Shown piece by piece: positions 12,146 through 26,019 of a stretch of DNA of 64,000 bases. A program made the translations under genes and the position numbers. Each line of letters starts with the position of its first letter. Within the stretch, counting starts at the first letter, position 1. The notes beneath the pieces were generated by a model that worked only from the letters and a program-made list of their open reading frames with translations, did not search any database and had not been told where the DNA came from. This stretch comes from Platerodrilus igneus (Eukaryota; Arthropoda; Insecta; Coleoptera; Lycidae), in assembly GCA_036346225.1 (NCBI GenBank), contig JARFIW010000941.1, positions 1,111,501 to 1,175,500 of the forward strand, written 5' to 3'.

Positions 12146-12429
12146 GCTATTATAATCTTTAAGAAAAACATCAGCTTTAATGCTATATTGAAAATGTAAA
12201 TTTGCTGTATTTAGATTAAAATTGCATATACTAATAAAACCTGCGTGTTATTGAATAAGCAATCATTTTAATTTAGAAAGCTGTTGAAAACGCTTATCAA
12301 ATTTGCAAATGACCATGGATACAGTGGGAAATATGGAATTTAATTACATAAGAACGAAAATATTTACCTGCAGGGACAGCACGTCACTTAAAACAAGGAA
12401 GAGAGCAACGAAAGCGACGTATTTAGTTC

Positions 12430-12600
12430 GCAATGATTACCACAACACAAAAAGGTATGGAAGAATGCCTTGCTATTAAAAAAATAGGAGAGTGGGAGTG
12501 GATTGTAAAAAGAAAAAACCTTTTTTGGATTAAAAAAATCTGCCATTTCTAATATTATAATGAAAACTTTGCACAGCCAAAAGGCGCAACAATTGTACAT
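12430..12600 (+). repeat. Repeat family A, copy 3
   Basis: The blocks 'accacaacacaaaaaggt', 'ggaagaatgccttgctatta' and 'ggagagtgggagtgga' align with 3225-3300 of copy 1, and the end aligns with 8200-8275. It lies about 230 bp upstream of the first DPP exon in the window, so it is probably inside an intron of that gene. Confidence 0.5.
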
Positions 12601-12830
12601 GTAATAGTTTAATTAATTTACATAGAATGGTAAATATATTTATTGCGACTGCGCTTCAACTGAAACACTATTTAATTGAGTAATATACAACATTTGTATT
12701 AGGTTTATTTGAATTCGTTTCTAAAAATAATTTTAATTTATCTGTCAATTCTTTTAACAATTATTGAGCAATTAATTATTTGTAGTTTAACTTTTTAGCT
12801 AATAACACTTTTATAATGGATTTTATTTAG

Positions 12831-13541
<711 letters not shown>

Positions 13542-14086
13542 AATTTTTGTGTTACTTTAACTGCCGCTTATACTTCTTGCAATCAGTATTACATCATGCA
13601 ATTAGAAGTGGTAGGTCATTATAAGAAATTGTTTTATCTGTTAAATAACATTGACTGTCTATATATTCGAGAGAAGAGATCTCAGTAGCAATTTGTTGTA
13701 CTGGAATAGCTAAATTTTATCTGCATCAAAAATTATAGAGGATCTTGAAATTTATGTACTTTTAAGCTTGATATTTACAAATTTACAAAAAAAATATTTA
13801 CACATGTTAACACTAATTGTAAGTAAATATTGTTATGTACTGAATGGTTTGTTCGGTTTTTACGATATCTACTGAAACTGCCATTTAATTTAATGAAACA
13901 ATTGGATTTATATATGCCTCGGGTGTTTTTGAAGTGGTAGGTGCTTTAGTGCATTCATGTCAGAAGAGATTTAAAAATTGCTATATGGGAATGATCAAAG
14001 GGGCCTCACCAGACTAAAATATTTTCAAAATGGCGGCACTGTTGGTTATCGTGGAGGTTGCCATCAACTTATTTATTTTAAGTAAA
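13542..14086 (+). other. Probable 3' UTR and downstream sequence of the DPP gene
   Basis: No coding sequence. It follows the DPP stop codon directly. I did not see a convincing AATAAA hexamer close downstream, so the end of the transcript cannot be placed. Confidence 0.35.
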
Positions 14087-14346
14087 GCATCCTGTATATG
14101 ATTACATTTTTGAATTGTTTGTTACATTCTAGATAAGTGGTTCGTTACGTTTATTGCTACTTTCGTTTATTTTTTATGTAGAATCATTTAATGTGACACT
14201 TCCTATTTAAAAGAATCACATCCTATATATTATTACATTTCTGAATTGTTTGTTATATTTTAGATAAGTGTTTCATTATGGCTATTGCTACTTTTGTTAA
14301 TTTTTATGTAGAATCATTTAATATGACACTTCCGATTTAAAAGAAT
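14087..14346 (+). repeat. Tandem duplication, two units of about 130 bp
   Basis: Two adjacent direct copies (about 14087-14217 and 14218-14346) share 'catcctatat/gta', 'ttacattt.tgaattgtttg', 'agataagtg.ttc', 'attgctactttcgtt', 'tatgtagaatcatttaat' and 'tgacacttcc.atttaaaag'. A further 'agcatcctgta' at 14392 shows the start of a possible third unit. It is non-coding. Confidence 0.8.
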
Positions 14347-17300
14347 CAACATACTTGATAGTTTTTGTTAAACCTAATAATGAATGTTCTAGCATCCTGT
14401 ACATTTTTTCCATTGGTTTAGTACTTTGAAATATCAAATCGTAGTAAGAGATATATGCAATCAATTTTGTATGCATATATCTCGCAACAATTGATCTAGA
14501 TACTTATTTGCATACCAGGTTAGCTCATAAGTGATGTTTGAAACGTGAAAACGACAAAAACCTACAAGAATTTTGACTAATCAAGGAAATATGAAACTTA
14601 ATCAGGCAAAGTGAGCTTTTCTATACCCAGGAACTATCCGTTACATCTATGTATAAATTTGTCTACTTGTGTAACATTTTCATGTAGAACAATATTCGAA
14701 AATACATTTTCATAATTCCTGCTACTTACAAAATCAAAACATGTTATTAATTTTACATAGAACAGCATCATTTGGTTACTCAGCAACCATAAAAATTTAC
14801 AAACATTTAAGTATTAATGTGTAAGAATAAATATCGCACCATCGACACCTTTAAAAACATCTAATTATGCAATCGATCTATCTTCAAAATAAAGCATATA
14901 AGGTAACTGGAAAATGTCTGTGATTTTTTATAAATCTTATCCTATTAAAATATCCCCTCTAAACACAATAATTATTCGCCCTTGTGGCATCGAAATTGTA
15001 GTTAGTGAAGACAATACCTTAACTTTAAAAACTTATCGTAAAAAACTAAAATAAAAATTTGCAAGAAATGCTAATCTTTGTTCCACACAAAGTTACAAGA
15101 ACGGTAACAACGAACTATCTTTGAAACGACTAGCAAGCTGCATCACTAGCCCCTTTTCTCTATTCTATCATTACTTGTACAGCTGTCTTGGACAGATGCT
15201 CTAGTACAGTTGTTGACACTTGATCAACTGTTTCTCTTTTTCGGAAGTTTTCACTTAATTTAAATTATTTTATCCACAGCTTCTGCAGATATGACATTAC
15301 AATTCCCACTCATTTCCACATTGCAATATTTATAAGTAGAACACAGTACTTGCTTTTTAATATGCAGTAAAATCCGTTATAATTTTAAATTAAAATGCCC
15401 AATTTACACTTCGATCTTGAACTGGTCATTATTCACACAAAATTCAAAATCAAGAGACCAATTTAATAAATTCTCAGCTTCTGTATGTGCTTTACAATAT
15501 CAGAAGTTTTTGAGTTCTAGATCGGTACAATGCTTAATTTGTATTTTCGCATCTGTTGATGTTTCCTTGAATTCGACCCCATTATTAGGGTTAACAAAAA
15601 TACTTCTGCAAATTCTTATATACAATTTTTGATGGTTTCTAAGCACGTGCTTGTTTATATATTTCAAATTATTTCCCTTAATTTGCACAAAAATACGTTC
15701 TTATCTACCCCTTAAAATTTACCAAGAATTAATTGTTGTGTTTGTTGGATTGAATCCTCTAAAACTATAAACGAGCTTGATGGTGTCTGAATTAAATTAT
15801 TCTAGGAAGCTTTTGTGTTGTTTGCTAGTGTATCAATTTAATAAATGTGTGAGTACTAGGAGTATCTCCTTTTAATGTGATTTAGTGTAGTTTGCTATCC
15901 TTTTGCTTTTATATAGGAATAAAATTATACATGCGGAATTTATTTTGTACTTTTGTTTACGCATTATTACCTCACATTGCTATGCTGTTATGACTCGTGT
16001 GCAGAACACTACAATCTTCAAAGCTTTACTTTCTTCACTGTAATAATTGTGTTATAATAATAGATGTTCGTATTAAACATGAAACAATTTAATAATTAAA
16101 TATTAGTTTCATAGTAATCAAACGGTAATTCTTTTGTGTGTGCCAAGCAGTCTCTTGTATAGGTAAACACTGTAACACAAGAGGAAGTCAAGGTTTTGCT
16201 ATTTTCTTATACCACATATTTGCAGTCGTTCATCTCCATATTTTAAAATTGATTCAATTTGCCTCTATACCGAAAAAGAAACATCACATAAAATCCAACC
16301 TTGGTTTGTTGCAAATTATCATAGCAAAACTTAAATGTCATTTTTAGAAGTGTGGTGTCGTATACTGCTTCGAAATTTAATATTATTGAATGATCTTGAT
16401 ACTTCTGGATGTTTTGGTAAATGCAAATGAATTTACATTAAATAAAATCATTATTTAATAAGAAATTAATAAATTAAAAGTAGTTTTTGATTTCACTTAT
16501 CGTTTTTAGATAATTATGAAATGTTTTGGTTTGGCACACGTTTTAATTGATTTAAGGTTGCATGTATCTAAAAATCGATTATTTAATGCTTGCTGTATAA
16601 TTTTAAGACTATAAAATTGTTAAGGTTTACATGTTGATATTGAAATTGATTAATTAGGACTATTTTTAATAGGCAAATGAATTACATTGCAAAATACTTT
16701 GAAGTGGTGCCTAAATTAAGTATTTAAGAGTTGTTAACATTTTTAAATGATTTGCATTACTAATAATTATTGAAAGCACTTACTTTCTCTTAGTTATCAG
16801 AATGGGTAATTTTTGAACTAATTTAAATTGTTTTATGATTGCTTTTTGAGCGTGTACCTACTATTAACGTGTTTAAAGGTTATTAAAGGGTATTTACATA
16901 TTTATCTTCATCTCAATGAGAGACTAAAGCATGTATCATCTTGGAAATTTTTTGTTAGTATTGAAAGTTTTTAAAGAACACACCGCAACACCATATGAAA
17001 TATATTAAGTAAATTCGGGGAATAAAATCACGTTTGCTTAGTAGATCGTCACCAAAATGTATATTTGATGATGTACTAATTTTTGTCAAAGAAGTTCTGT
17101 TTGTTTTAGTGTAGTTAGTTTCATTTATATGCAAGTATGAAAACAAAAAGAAAAATCACGTAACTTACATTTTGTAATTGATTTTCCACAGACATACTTC
17201 TTATAATTTGTAAATACCACAATGTTCTTTTAAATAAATGTTTTTTTTACTAAAACGGACAAACTTTTTTAATCCGGACTTGAAAGCAACTTCAAAGATA

Positions 17301-17514
17301 TATAGTAGCATCTATGATCTTGACATAGCGTTTTAGGACCAATACTAGAGGTAAACAACTTTAAGAACTGAAAATATAAAAATAGAGCTAATAAATACTA
17401 CAGTTTTAACATACATTATATACAATAACGAGCTTGAATATGACAGTTACTTGTAATTGTTTTCGTTTTTTATCCAATCAAAATTATTCCTCTGTCGAGA
17501 AACCAAAGGTTGTA
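14347..17514. other. 3.2 kb without recognisable gene
   Basis: AT-rich DNA with short open frames only (longest about 71 codons), none resembling known proteins. No clear repeats apart from homopolymer runs. Confidence 0.5.
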
Positions 17515-17605
17515 ACATTTGGGCATTGCGGGAAATAAAAGTCAGATAAAAAAGAGGGAAAAATTAATCTACAATGACAAAAGTATGGATTCACCCCATA
17601 TAATT
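17515..17605 (+). repeat. Dispersed repeat D, copy 1
   Basis: 'gggcattgcgggaaataaaa', 'agataaaaaagagggaaaaa' and a terminal 'ggattcaccccatataatt' match the reverse complement of 23410-23505. The first block also matches 54060-54085. The shared terminus, read outward, is TATA-C-AGGGTGAAT-like, which suggests the end of a DNA element. Confidence 0.6.
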
Positions 17606-18544
17606 GATTTCTTGAATAGCCAATAGTAATTTAACGTGATATTTCAATTTGTTTGGTTTTAGAAATTATAATTTCAGTTAGGGCAGTTAGTATAAATAAA
17701 AGCAATAAAAAATTGAATTGTCTTAAAATAAATTAATACAAATTAATGCCATGTGAAGATAGGGCATGAGTCATAATAGGATACATGTTCCATCACTGAA
17801 AACCGATGAAAAGCAGTTCCCATAAATCATACAATGTAATGACTCTTTAATAAATACAGGCATAATGCCATAAACTCAAACAACAAAGGCACGAAGTTAT
17901 TTATACATTTAGAAGGAGCTCATAAATTTCTGTTACAAGCGTTTAAAGCATTAAAATTATTGAATTTGGAATTACCCAAAAGCGGTGGGGATCCCATAAC
18001 AAAATAAAAAAACTCTGGCCAGCTACATTGGTGCACGAGTGGGTCTCTATAACAATAAATGAAAGAAAATAGAATAAAATTAAATGATGATCAAAAATTT
18101 ACCTAGGTGCAATTTCAAGCTGCTTTAAGGTTTTCAATTCGTCAAGTTTATGGGTACCAACCTCATCTAGTTCAGTTAGATTCCCTCTGGATTACGAAGA
18201 ACCCAAGGAATTATAATTATGGGATGCTCTCTTGGTGAAATGAATTTCTTTTACAAAAAGTCACCTGTATGTTTTAACAAGTATAACAACGAATCTCAAC
18301 TCACCTTGTTACATGCTGTCTACATGGATATATTTTTGTTCGTATGTAATTAAATTTCATATACCTTCTGTATTTGCAGTCATTTCCGAATTTTCATTAA
18401 CAATTTTGACTTTCTCAACTGAAGAAATGATTGCTATTCAACACCCTGCAGGTTTTATTAGTACATGTAATTATAATTTAAATACTGCAAATCCTATTTC
18501 GATATAGCCTTAAAATGTATTATTTTTCTTAAAGATTATTAATA
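17606..18544. other. No gene seen
   Basis: AT-rich, with only short unsupported frames. Confidence 0.45.
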
Positions 18545-18590
18545 AGTTTAAAACGTGGTTTTCAGTTATTAAAACATTTGTTTTTAGAGA
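18545..18590 (-). repeat. Short dispersed repeat C, copy 2 (inverted)
   Basis: The reverse complement of 12100-12145 with a few mismatches. The core is 'gtttaaaacgtggtttt' followed by 'aaaacatttgtttttag'. Confidence 0.5.
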
Positions 18591-21174
18591 TATTACAATT
18601 CTCACTTGGCTTATCTCTACATTTAATATTAATTATTAAATGGTTTTCTATTATTTTGTACAAAAATATAGGCAACTTTTAAGTTTTGGGTAGATGTACT
18701 TTTGTGTTGATTTAGAACGTTTACAATTTATTCTACGGAACGAGGTAAACGTGGTTTTTCAATAATCAATTATAACTCGTTGGTTGAAGCGAGATACTGG
18801 ATTTTGAATAGGTGCAAAACACAGACAATCTGATGGTGTCGGTTCCTCATTTAAGATTAAGTTTTCTAATGCTGCGCTTCTGGTGAGCATTATCTACCTG
18901 TTATTTTAGGCGGTTGTGGCGTAAAAATGAATTTCGTGATCGGACAGACATAGTACAAAGTCAAGTCGCTAAGTTCAAATGGATTTCTTTTGTTAGCAGA
19001 GTGATCTCGGATGATCCTTTTTAGAAATATTAACTCGTCCTTTAATAAGTGAACACGACACATTTTGATTAGAGATCAATAAATTTGCACGGGGATATTT
19101 CCATATTCAGGAAATAGTACTAAAGTGATTTTGCTCGTTTTTAAATGTTCTTACTAAACCTTAATCGATCGATAGCGTATCTAAAATTTATTCTGATATA
19201 TGGTTGATAATAGAAAAATAATTGACTATAAAATCATTAAATCAAGTAGCGATTTTACAAGAAGTTGTCGGAAGAGAACAGCACAGCAGGTTACGATTCT
19301 GAAAGTTGTACGAATGAATCAGAAAATTTCATGTAATTGTGGGAATAATATTTATAATTTTATTATTGACTTTATTAGGAATTGCTAATGTGCCCGAACA
19401 ACATCTGCCAGCTGCGCTTTCTACTATTATCAAGGTGCAGATCGTCATGCCATTCTATAAAACTTGCTATTTTTTTTGTATTGTTCGAAGACTTCTTCAT
19501 GGAAAATTTGGTTGGGATTTTCATGAAGTTTTTAGGTTGCTCAGCGCACAATTGTTACGGTCACAGCTGTTATTGCTTGAGTATTTACTAGATAATAGTT
19601 CAATATTGACTGTCCTATAAAGTTGTCTGTATAAATGTTTTTAACAGTTATTCTACTGTTTAGGTGGGATATTAATACATAATTCTGCACCGCTGCAGCA
19701 AAAATGCATTCGCTTGTAGAGGGTTTTCCTTAATTGCTATGTAATATTACGTAAAAATTTTTAGTTACTTTTAGGAAAGCTGAATACTAAGTATTTAGTT
19801 ATTCAAATTATTCTTTGAATGAATACGTTTTTGTCTCTAAAGGTTTAACAACTGTAGTAAGCAAGCAACTAAGATCAACCCATAATGTATTTTTTTAAAT
19901 TTTTGTTTTACGTTAAAGATTAATTTGAGGTAGTTGAGTGTACTAATTGTTTTGCACAGGTTTTGTGTACTGTGTAAATCCTTCGGGGTAATACGAATAA
20001 ATTTTATTTTTTCTGCAGGTTGGTTCTCCTTTTGTGTAACCGTTTTTTTAAAGATTTTGTAAATACATTTTCTTTCTTGAGGTTTTATTTTTCTTTCTGT
20101 GTGACCTATCCTACTCTACAACCTTTTAACTAGCGTATTTGGATTCCTTTTCTCTTTTTGTTGCAGTACTCGGTGCAGGGGATTTTCTTTGCTTACTTTA
20201 CTTTTTCGTTCTTGTTCACATGGAATACCATAACAACCTTACTCTAAACTATTCTATAATAACATTATTTCAACATTGCTGTGAACAAAGAAGCATATGC
20301 CAATTTTTAATTTACTTACATATTCAGGTTAGTGACCTAGAGATATTCCTGTAACAAAATACATGCAAAAAAAATTGGTAAAATTTGTTTTCAGTTTATT
20401 TTTAATGCATCCACAATCCGTTGCAGTTAAACTTGTCCAGATGTAATGATGTAGCACTATACATTTTGCAATACTTAATACAACCCTCATCATAAATGTC
20501 ATAAAAAACAACATCTAATTTTACTAAAAGTTGACTTACAATTACGCCTTCATCAAATGATTGACCAAAAATCCATTGGAGCCAAGAGTAATTTATCTAA
20601 TCATTGAATATGTAATTCCAAATTGACTTTGCTGGAGACCAAACTGTCGCAATATATGTCTACCTGCAAATCTGTGGATGTTTGTAGCTTGTAAGTAATT
20701 AAATAATTTTCTGTTTTCTGTTGGCTCTAATTGCTTTGTTTTCCACTTCTTGTGTTTTTAAGAGGGGGCATATGCCTTTGTTTGGTCTATCCTACCATGT
20801 GAAGCATGCGTGAACTAACATGATCTTATCAGGCAAAAGCTGCATAATTGTGATTATTCTATATGAACACATTGAAATCTTTGTATGTAATGCAGTAATT
20901 AATTATCTGAACTTAATAGCAGTGTATTTTGTGACAAAGCATCGGGATTTGTTTCTGCATATTGTATTATCATTACCGTTTGTCTAGGATTTCTTTATCT
21001 TGCAGCTTTTTAACATCGTATTTAATTTATTTAATTACAAATGGCCAATAGCTCTTCTAGATTTGGAATAATTATTGTAGAAGATATTCATATTCGTTGG
21101 TTCATGGTTATTTACGTTCTAATGTTAAAGATGCTCTTGACTCTGGAACACTACCCATTAAAAAATATTATTTT
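18591..21174. other. 2.6 kb without recognisable gene
   Basis: Several short frames occur (up to 93 codons at 19339-19620), rich in Leu/Cys/Phe from T-rich DNA. None has recognisable motifs or splice partners. Confidence 0.5.
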
Positions 21175-21178
21175 ACTA

Positions 21179-23016
21179 CCCTGGGGTACAGGTGTACCTC
21201 AATAAAAACGTTATGGAAAATAAACTTTTAACTTTTATTAAATACCAAAAATATGTCTCGTAACAAACTTTGCCTTTAACTAAAGGAATGTTGCCAATTT
21301 TGAGTCACTCCGAGTACTGGGCAAACTGTGATTTGATGTTATAAACATATGAACTTATTGCACTATTTACGTGTAATTGGCCATTTGTGATCTTGTTTTC
21401 TGGGACAGAATTGACATCTGCCAGGTGATGGCATCGGAATATTGGGTTCTTGCTCCAAGTTTAATATTATCTCAAAAGCGGATCAGATTTCTGCGAATAA
21501 GTAGGTACTTGTAAGCTTTATTTCATATGCAGTTATATCAGATCTATGACCAGTTTTTTAAATGCATTTTTCTGTTGGATGTTTTTTTTTTGCACTAAAT
21601 CTCTTACAAAGGATATTTGAATTAGTCCAACTGAATCTAGAAAGTTGTAAAACATCCTTAATGGCGAGTGCCTCGTTTTTCTTGCAATGGTGTAATGATG
21701 AGTCAGTTGACCGAAAAAATCAACATCTCCCTTAGACGCACTGTAAAAATTAACGATTTCGGAAAGTGTATCAAATTCGACTTATCACTTTTGGGGTGCA
21801 TCATAGAAATAAGTTTTGCTTCACAAAATGTAGTAATTTTCATACCATAGTTATCTTGTTTTTAAGGTATGGATATTTTGAATGGACATCGGCTCCTGAA
21901 ACGGACTACTTCATCTAAATTACAATATACAAATGGCGTCTAGAGTTCAGAACATTTAGAAATAATAGTGTCAAACAGATCACCGAATGGTGCAAAACGA
22001 TCATTATTTTGCTATTCTGCCTTGGTGTCTGTATTATCAAATCGGAGATAATTTATTAAAAACTGTATTTTTATCGAAAAGTTCCAATTCATCACACCAG
22101 CATAGTAGAACAGACCGCACGAAGTTCTAATTTCGATTAAATTAGTATCTCTAGTCTAGGGTAGACACGCACTTGTATTTGCTATATCTTCACTATTATT
22201 GGGGTAATTGCTTGCATATTTCTTTCGTTGAACCAACATTTCCTTATTGTGAACGTAACTAAGGAGTTCAAAATATCTTCCTTGAAATACAAAAACCATG
22301 CTTCAAATCCACTTGACACATCACGAGCAGATCCTTTACTTCCAGGAAGATATAAAACTAAATTTCGAGCAGTAGTTCGAAATGTCTTTTTTTACTGGTT
22401 TACCACTCACCTAAACTCGTTTTTTGTACGTGGTTTAGTTTGCACATCTTCAGTTTGTCTGTCTGGACATCATTATCGTTTGCAGATTGTTCTTCATTAC
22501 TTTGTGCTAATATTTCTTGTTCTATATTTTCACATTCTACCAAACTGTTGCTTATCCACCTGTATCAATTCCAGATTTTGCTTCTAATTTTTGTTGAAGC
22601 CAGAATAGGGGCAAATTAAAATCTTCATTGCCATCAGAATCGCTTTCATAATCATTTCTAAAGTCTTCTACTATTACATATTCTTCTGAAATGTCTAATT
22701 CATCGCCTGCTTCTATTTTAGACAAATTTTCAATGAACTAAATTTCTTTTTAAGTAAGTGATCTAGGAGGGGTATATACCATGCTGAACACTAAAACATA
22801 CCTTAACTATATAAAATATAATATAATAATTAATAAGCATAATCCTACCTGATTAAATAAGATTATAAACTTGTCACACTAATATTACCCCAAACAGATT
22901 TTACATCAAACAAAAATATATGTCATTGCAATGACAGTAACAAATCAACTGGCATGCTGCCATCTGTCAAAAATAACAGAACTTTCAAGCAATGCTGGGG
23001 TACATCGGTATCCTGG
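21179..23016 (-). mobile_element. piggyBac-like DNA transposon, heavily decayed
   Basis: Read on the minus strand, this encodes the remains of a DDE_Tnp_1_7 (piggyBac) transposase, which normally cuts and pastes at TTAA. In order: an acidic N-terminal region with EYVIVEDFRNDYESDSDG (about 22690-22620); a block with PGSKGSARDV and EAWFLYFKEDILNSLV (about 22340-22260); LINYLRFDNTDTKAE and DRFAPFGDLFDTII (about 22060-21960); RSRCPFKIYIPY (about 21890); and a C-terminal cysteine-rich finger with GRCQFCPRKQDHKW (about 21430-21390). Stops and frameshifts occur throughout. The ends are related inverted repeats (CCCTGGGGTACAGGTGTACC at 21179; the complement of CCAGG.TACCGATGTACCCC ending at 23016), flanked by ACTA and TTAG, plausible remains of TTAA duplications. 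Confidence 0.75.
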
Positions 23017-23409
23017 TTAGTTTTTCAGAATTAAATGGCATGCTTCTGCTATCAAAGTTTATTGAATTAAGTACTAGGATTGCCCTTTTGTCGTTTAAAT
23101 TAATTTATGAATCTGAGTTTGTCCTAATATGTATAAATAACTTTCTAATTTCGCGGTTTGGGTTTTGGCATGACCCCTGTTTTTACTATATGATTATTAC
23201 ATTGTGTGATTTATGCGAACTATCTTTCAGTGCTTTTTATTGTTGCAACATGTATCCTATTATGACAAATGCATTATCTTCACATTGTATTAATTTATTT
23301 TAAGACAATTCAATTTTGTTATTGCTTTTAATCGCTTTAATTGAAATTATAGTTTCTATAACCAAAAAAAATTCAAATATGTTGAATTACTATTAGTTAT
23401 TCGTGAAAT
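23017..23409. other. No gene seen
   Basis: AT-rich sequence between the piggyBac end and repeat D. The frame at 22992-23303 starts inside the piggyBac terminus and has no recognisable motif. Confidence 0.45.
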
Positions 23410-23505
23410 TCATTATACAGAGTGAATTGATAATAATTTTATCTGTTTTACATTAATTTTCCCTCTTTTTCATCTTATTTTTATTTCCCGTAATGCCCAA
23501 GCTTT
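23410..23505 (-). repeat. Dispersed repeat D, copy 2 (inverted)
   Basis: 'attatacagagtgaattgat' at the left end, then 'taattttccctctttttcat' and 'atttcccgtaatgccc', form the reverse complement of 17515-17605. Confidence 0.6.
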
Positions 23506-23822
23506 ACGAGCTACTAAGAAGCAGGGCAGTTATTTATGGATTCTAAACAATCCCACTTAAAAAGCTGGCAGACAAGAAGTTAATGATTTTAAGAATTATT
23601 AAGCGTTGTCTCTGCACACTTTGGATATTATGTTAGGTACCTTTTTATTCAGGTACCCTCTAAAAATAGTGACAATAAGCACTTAGACACAAGTAAACAC
23701 TTTTTGTTAACGAATAACTTTAAATAATTCATGAGCCTAAGAAATTTAATTTGATTGCTACAGAGCACACAAATGATGAAAGCTCCTCTGGACTTACAGG
23801 AACTTGATATTTTGAAATATCA

Positions 23823-25277
23823 GGTTATCATAAAGTAAGGGATATATTTTAAATTATGATAACTTTTTAACAAATTAAGTTAATAACAAGAAATAAATGA
23901 AATCTAATTGCTTATGAAATGGGATTTAGTATGCCCAAAACAGGTTACGGCAATTGCTCAATATGACCTCCATTTTGTTGTTGTAAGATCACCATCCTTA
24001 CCTCCAAATTGTACACAGCATTTCGTAACATTTCTGGTTGAATTGTACCAATTTGCTCCGTAATACTGTCTTTTAATTCTTGTAGCGTAGTTGGTCGTCT
24101 TCTAAACACTAAACTTTTAAATAACCCCACAGCCAGTAATCCACTGGGTTTAGATCAGGTGATCTTGGTGGCCATGAATTTATGAAATGTCTGCTTAACA
24201 CGCGATCTTGAAAACGTTGGTTAACAATTCTTTGACTGGTCGAAAAATGTGCGGGATGCTCCATCCTGCATAAAATGATGTTTTCAATTCCGTAGTGCTC
24301 GTTTTGCAGCTGTGGAATAACATAATTTTGTAACATTTGCAAGTATCGTTCACCATTTACAGTTACAGATACGGCTTGTCCATTCTGCATTTCCTCGTAG
24401 AAATACGGACCAATAATAAAATCAGCTGTAAAACCGCACCAAACGGTGACTTTCTTGTCATGAAGACCTTTTGAACGATTTGTTGCGGATTTTCTGCAGA
24501 CCAGATTCTACAGTTTTGAGTATTGACTCCACCATTCAGAGTAAAATGTGCCTCATCTGTCCATAAAATACGGGATAACCATTCGGGTTCAATTTCCATC
24601 TGAGCCATTACTCGCAAAGAAAAATCGTACCTAGTAGCCAAATCTGCGTCCTTTAATTCAAACAGCATTTTCGGTTTATATGGATACATGTTTAGAATTT
24701 TGCGTAAAATTTTCCAAACCGTGGTATACGGCATTTGCAATCGCTTGGATATCGCATTTGCACTGCTGATTGCAGTGAATTGCTTCTGGCTATGTCCTGA
24801 TTTTCATGAAAACCTCTGCAACTTGGACATCACTAATTATTGGTCTTCCTGATCTTGGTAAGTCAGTTACAGACCCTGTTCTTTCAAATTTTGTATCAAA
24901 TTGCGGTGCGCTTTCATTTGACAGGGTCCCGCTCTCAAACCCATTCTCGTGCGAAATCTTCGTAATCCAGCGGTGTAATTTCTACCGGATTCATAATAGC
25001 ACTGAACTAAACCAATTCTTGTTTGTAAATCCATGTTATTACAGTTGAGTCGTTTGAACTCAACGTTTACTTGAGTTTTAATTTCAAAATAAAACTTCAA
25101 ATTGAATAATTTCGTTTTGACACTATGTCAACAATTGTTATGACAACGCTTTTGTTTCTCATAGATACGGTAAAATCCCATTCATTAAGCAACTAGATTT
25201 CGTTTATTTTATGTTACTAACTTAATTTATTAAAAAGTTGTAATGATTTAAAATATATCCCTTACTTTATGATAACC
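23823..25277 (-). mobile_element. Tc1/mariner-superfamily transposon with long terminal inverted repeats (inactive)
   Basis: A 1.45-kb DNA transposon. About 110-bp inverted repeats begin GGTTATCATAAAGTAAGG at 23823 and end with its complement at 25277. A TA follows on the right and CA (a likely mutated TA) precedes on the left, as expected for TA target duplication. The minus-strand transposase runs 25100 to 23945: an N-terminal helix-turn-helix region (QTRIGLVQCYYESGRNYT), then LPRSGRPII, then the catalytic core with WTDEAHFTLNGG, a second block CRMEHPAHF, and WPPRSPDLNPVDYWLWGYL, with a tail ending NGGHIEQL. Two of the three acidic catalytic positions are visible. The second, usually Asp in a DGAPAHF-like block, is not Asp here. 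Frameshifts divide it into at least four frames, so it is dead. Confidence 0.9.
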
Positions 25278-26019
25278 TAGTACTTTTAGACAAGCATATA
25301 CTGATACTAAAAATTTTATTTATCTGGGGTGGTCATGGAAAACGAAACAATTAAATTAGCTTGTACATTCTTTAAAATTTAATATGGTGACATTTAACAT
25401 TATTTTGTTGTATAATTAGGTTAAGAGAATAATTCTTTTATTAACAAAATATTTGAACTATTGTAAATGTTGCAGATATCTCTCCGCCTTTCGTTCACAT
25501 TGTTCGGTAGGTTTTACAAGACAATGCAGGGTGTCCTCCCATATGTTGACAAATTCTATTAATAACTTCTTCAATACATGCATTTGGCCTACTAGCATCT
25601 CACAGACTATTACGTGAACACATTAATACAATTTGTAATGAATGCATAAAAATCCTTCAATATCATTAGTACGTTTGGATAGTGCACTCAAAAACTGTTG
25701 CAGCTGTTGATTGTAATTATCATTCTATTTACGAGAATACCAACTTGAAAATATACTTCAACCATATGTTTTATGCTCTGTTACGAAAACCACCGAGGCC
25801 AATTATAATAGCAAAAGAGCTTTACCAAAAACCTTATTAGATTTTGACCATTAAAAAATTATTTGACTTAAGTAAATTTGCGATAGTAACTAAAATGGAC
25901 ATTTTAAAATTTTTTATCTGTGAAATGAGTCTTGAGTTACTAAATTTTGATTTGTCCTGAAGGGGTGAGAACTCCATAACAACTTAAGAGTGAGCCAGCT
26001 AACTGTGGTGGTATAGAAG
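25278..26019. other. No gene seen
   Basis: No supported gene. A stretch near 25480-25610 gives a short minus-strand peptide with a NACIEEVINRICQHMGGHP-like segment that could be a scrap of a transposase, but this is too weak to call. Confidence 0.4.

Noticed and set aside
22228..22587. 119-codon plus-strand frame
   Set aside because: It is antisense to the piggyBac transposase remains on the minus strand.
25480..25610. Possible transposase scrap on the minus strand
   Set aside because: Only about 30 suggestive residues, with stops on both sides; it cannot be assigned to a family.
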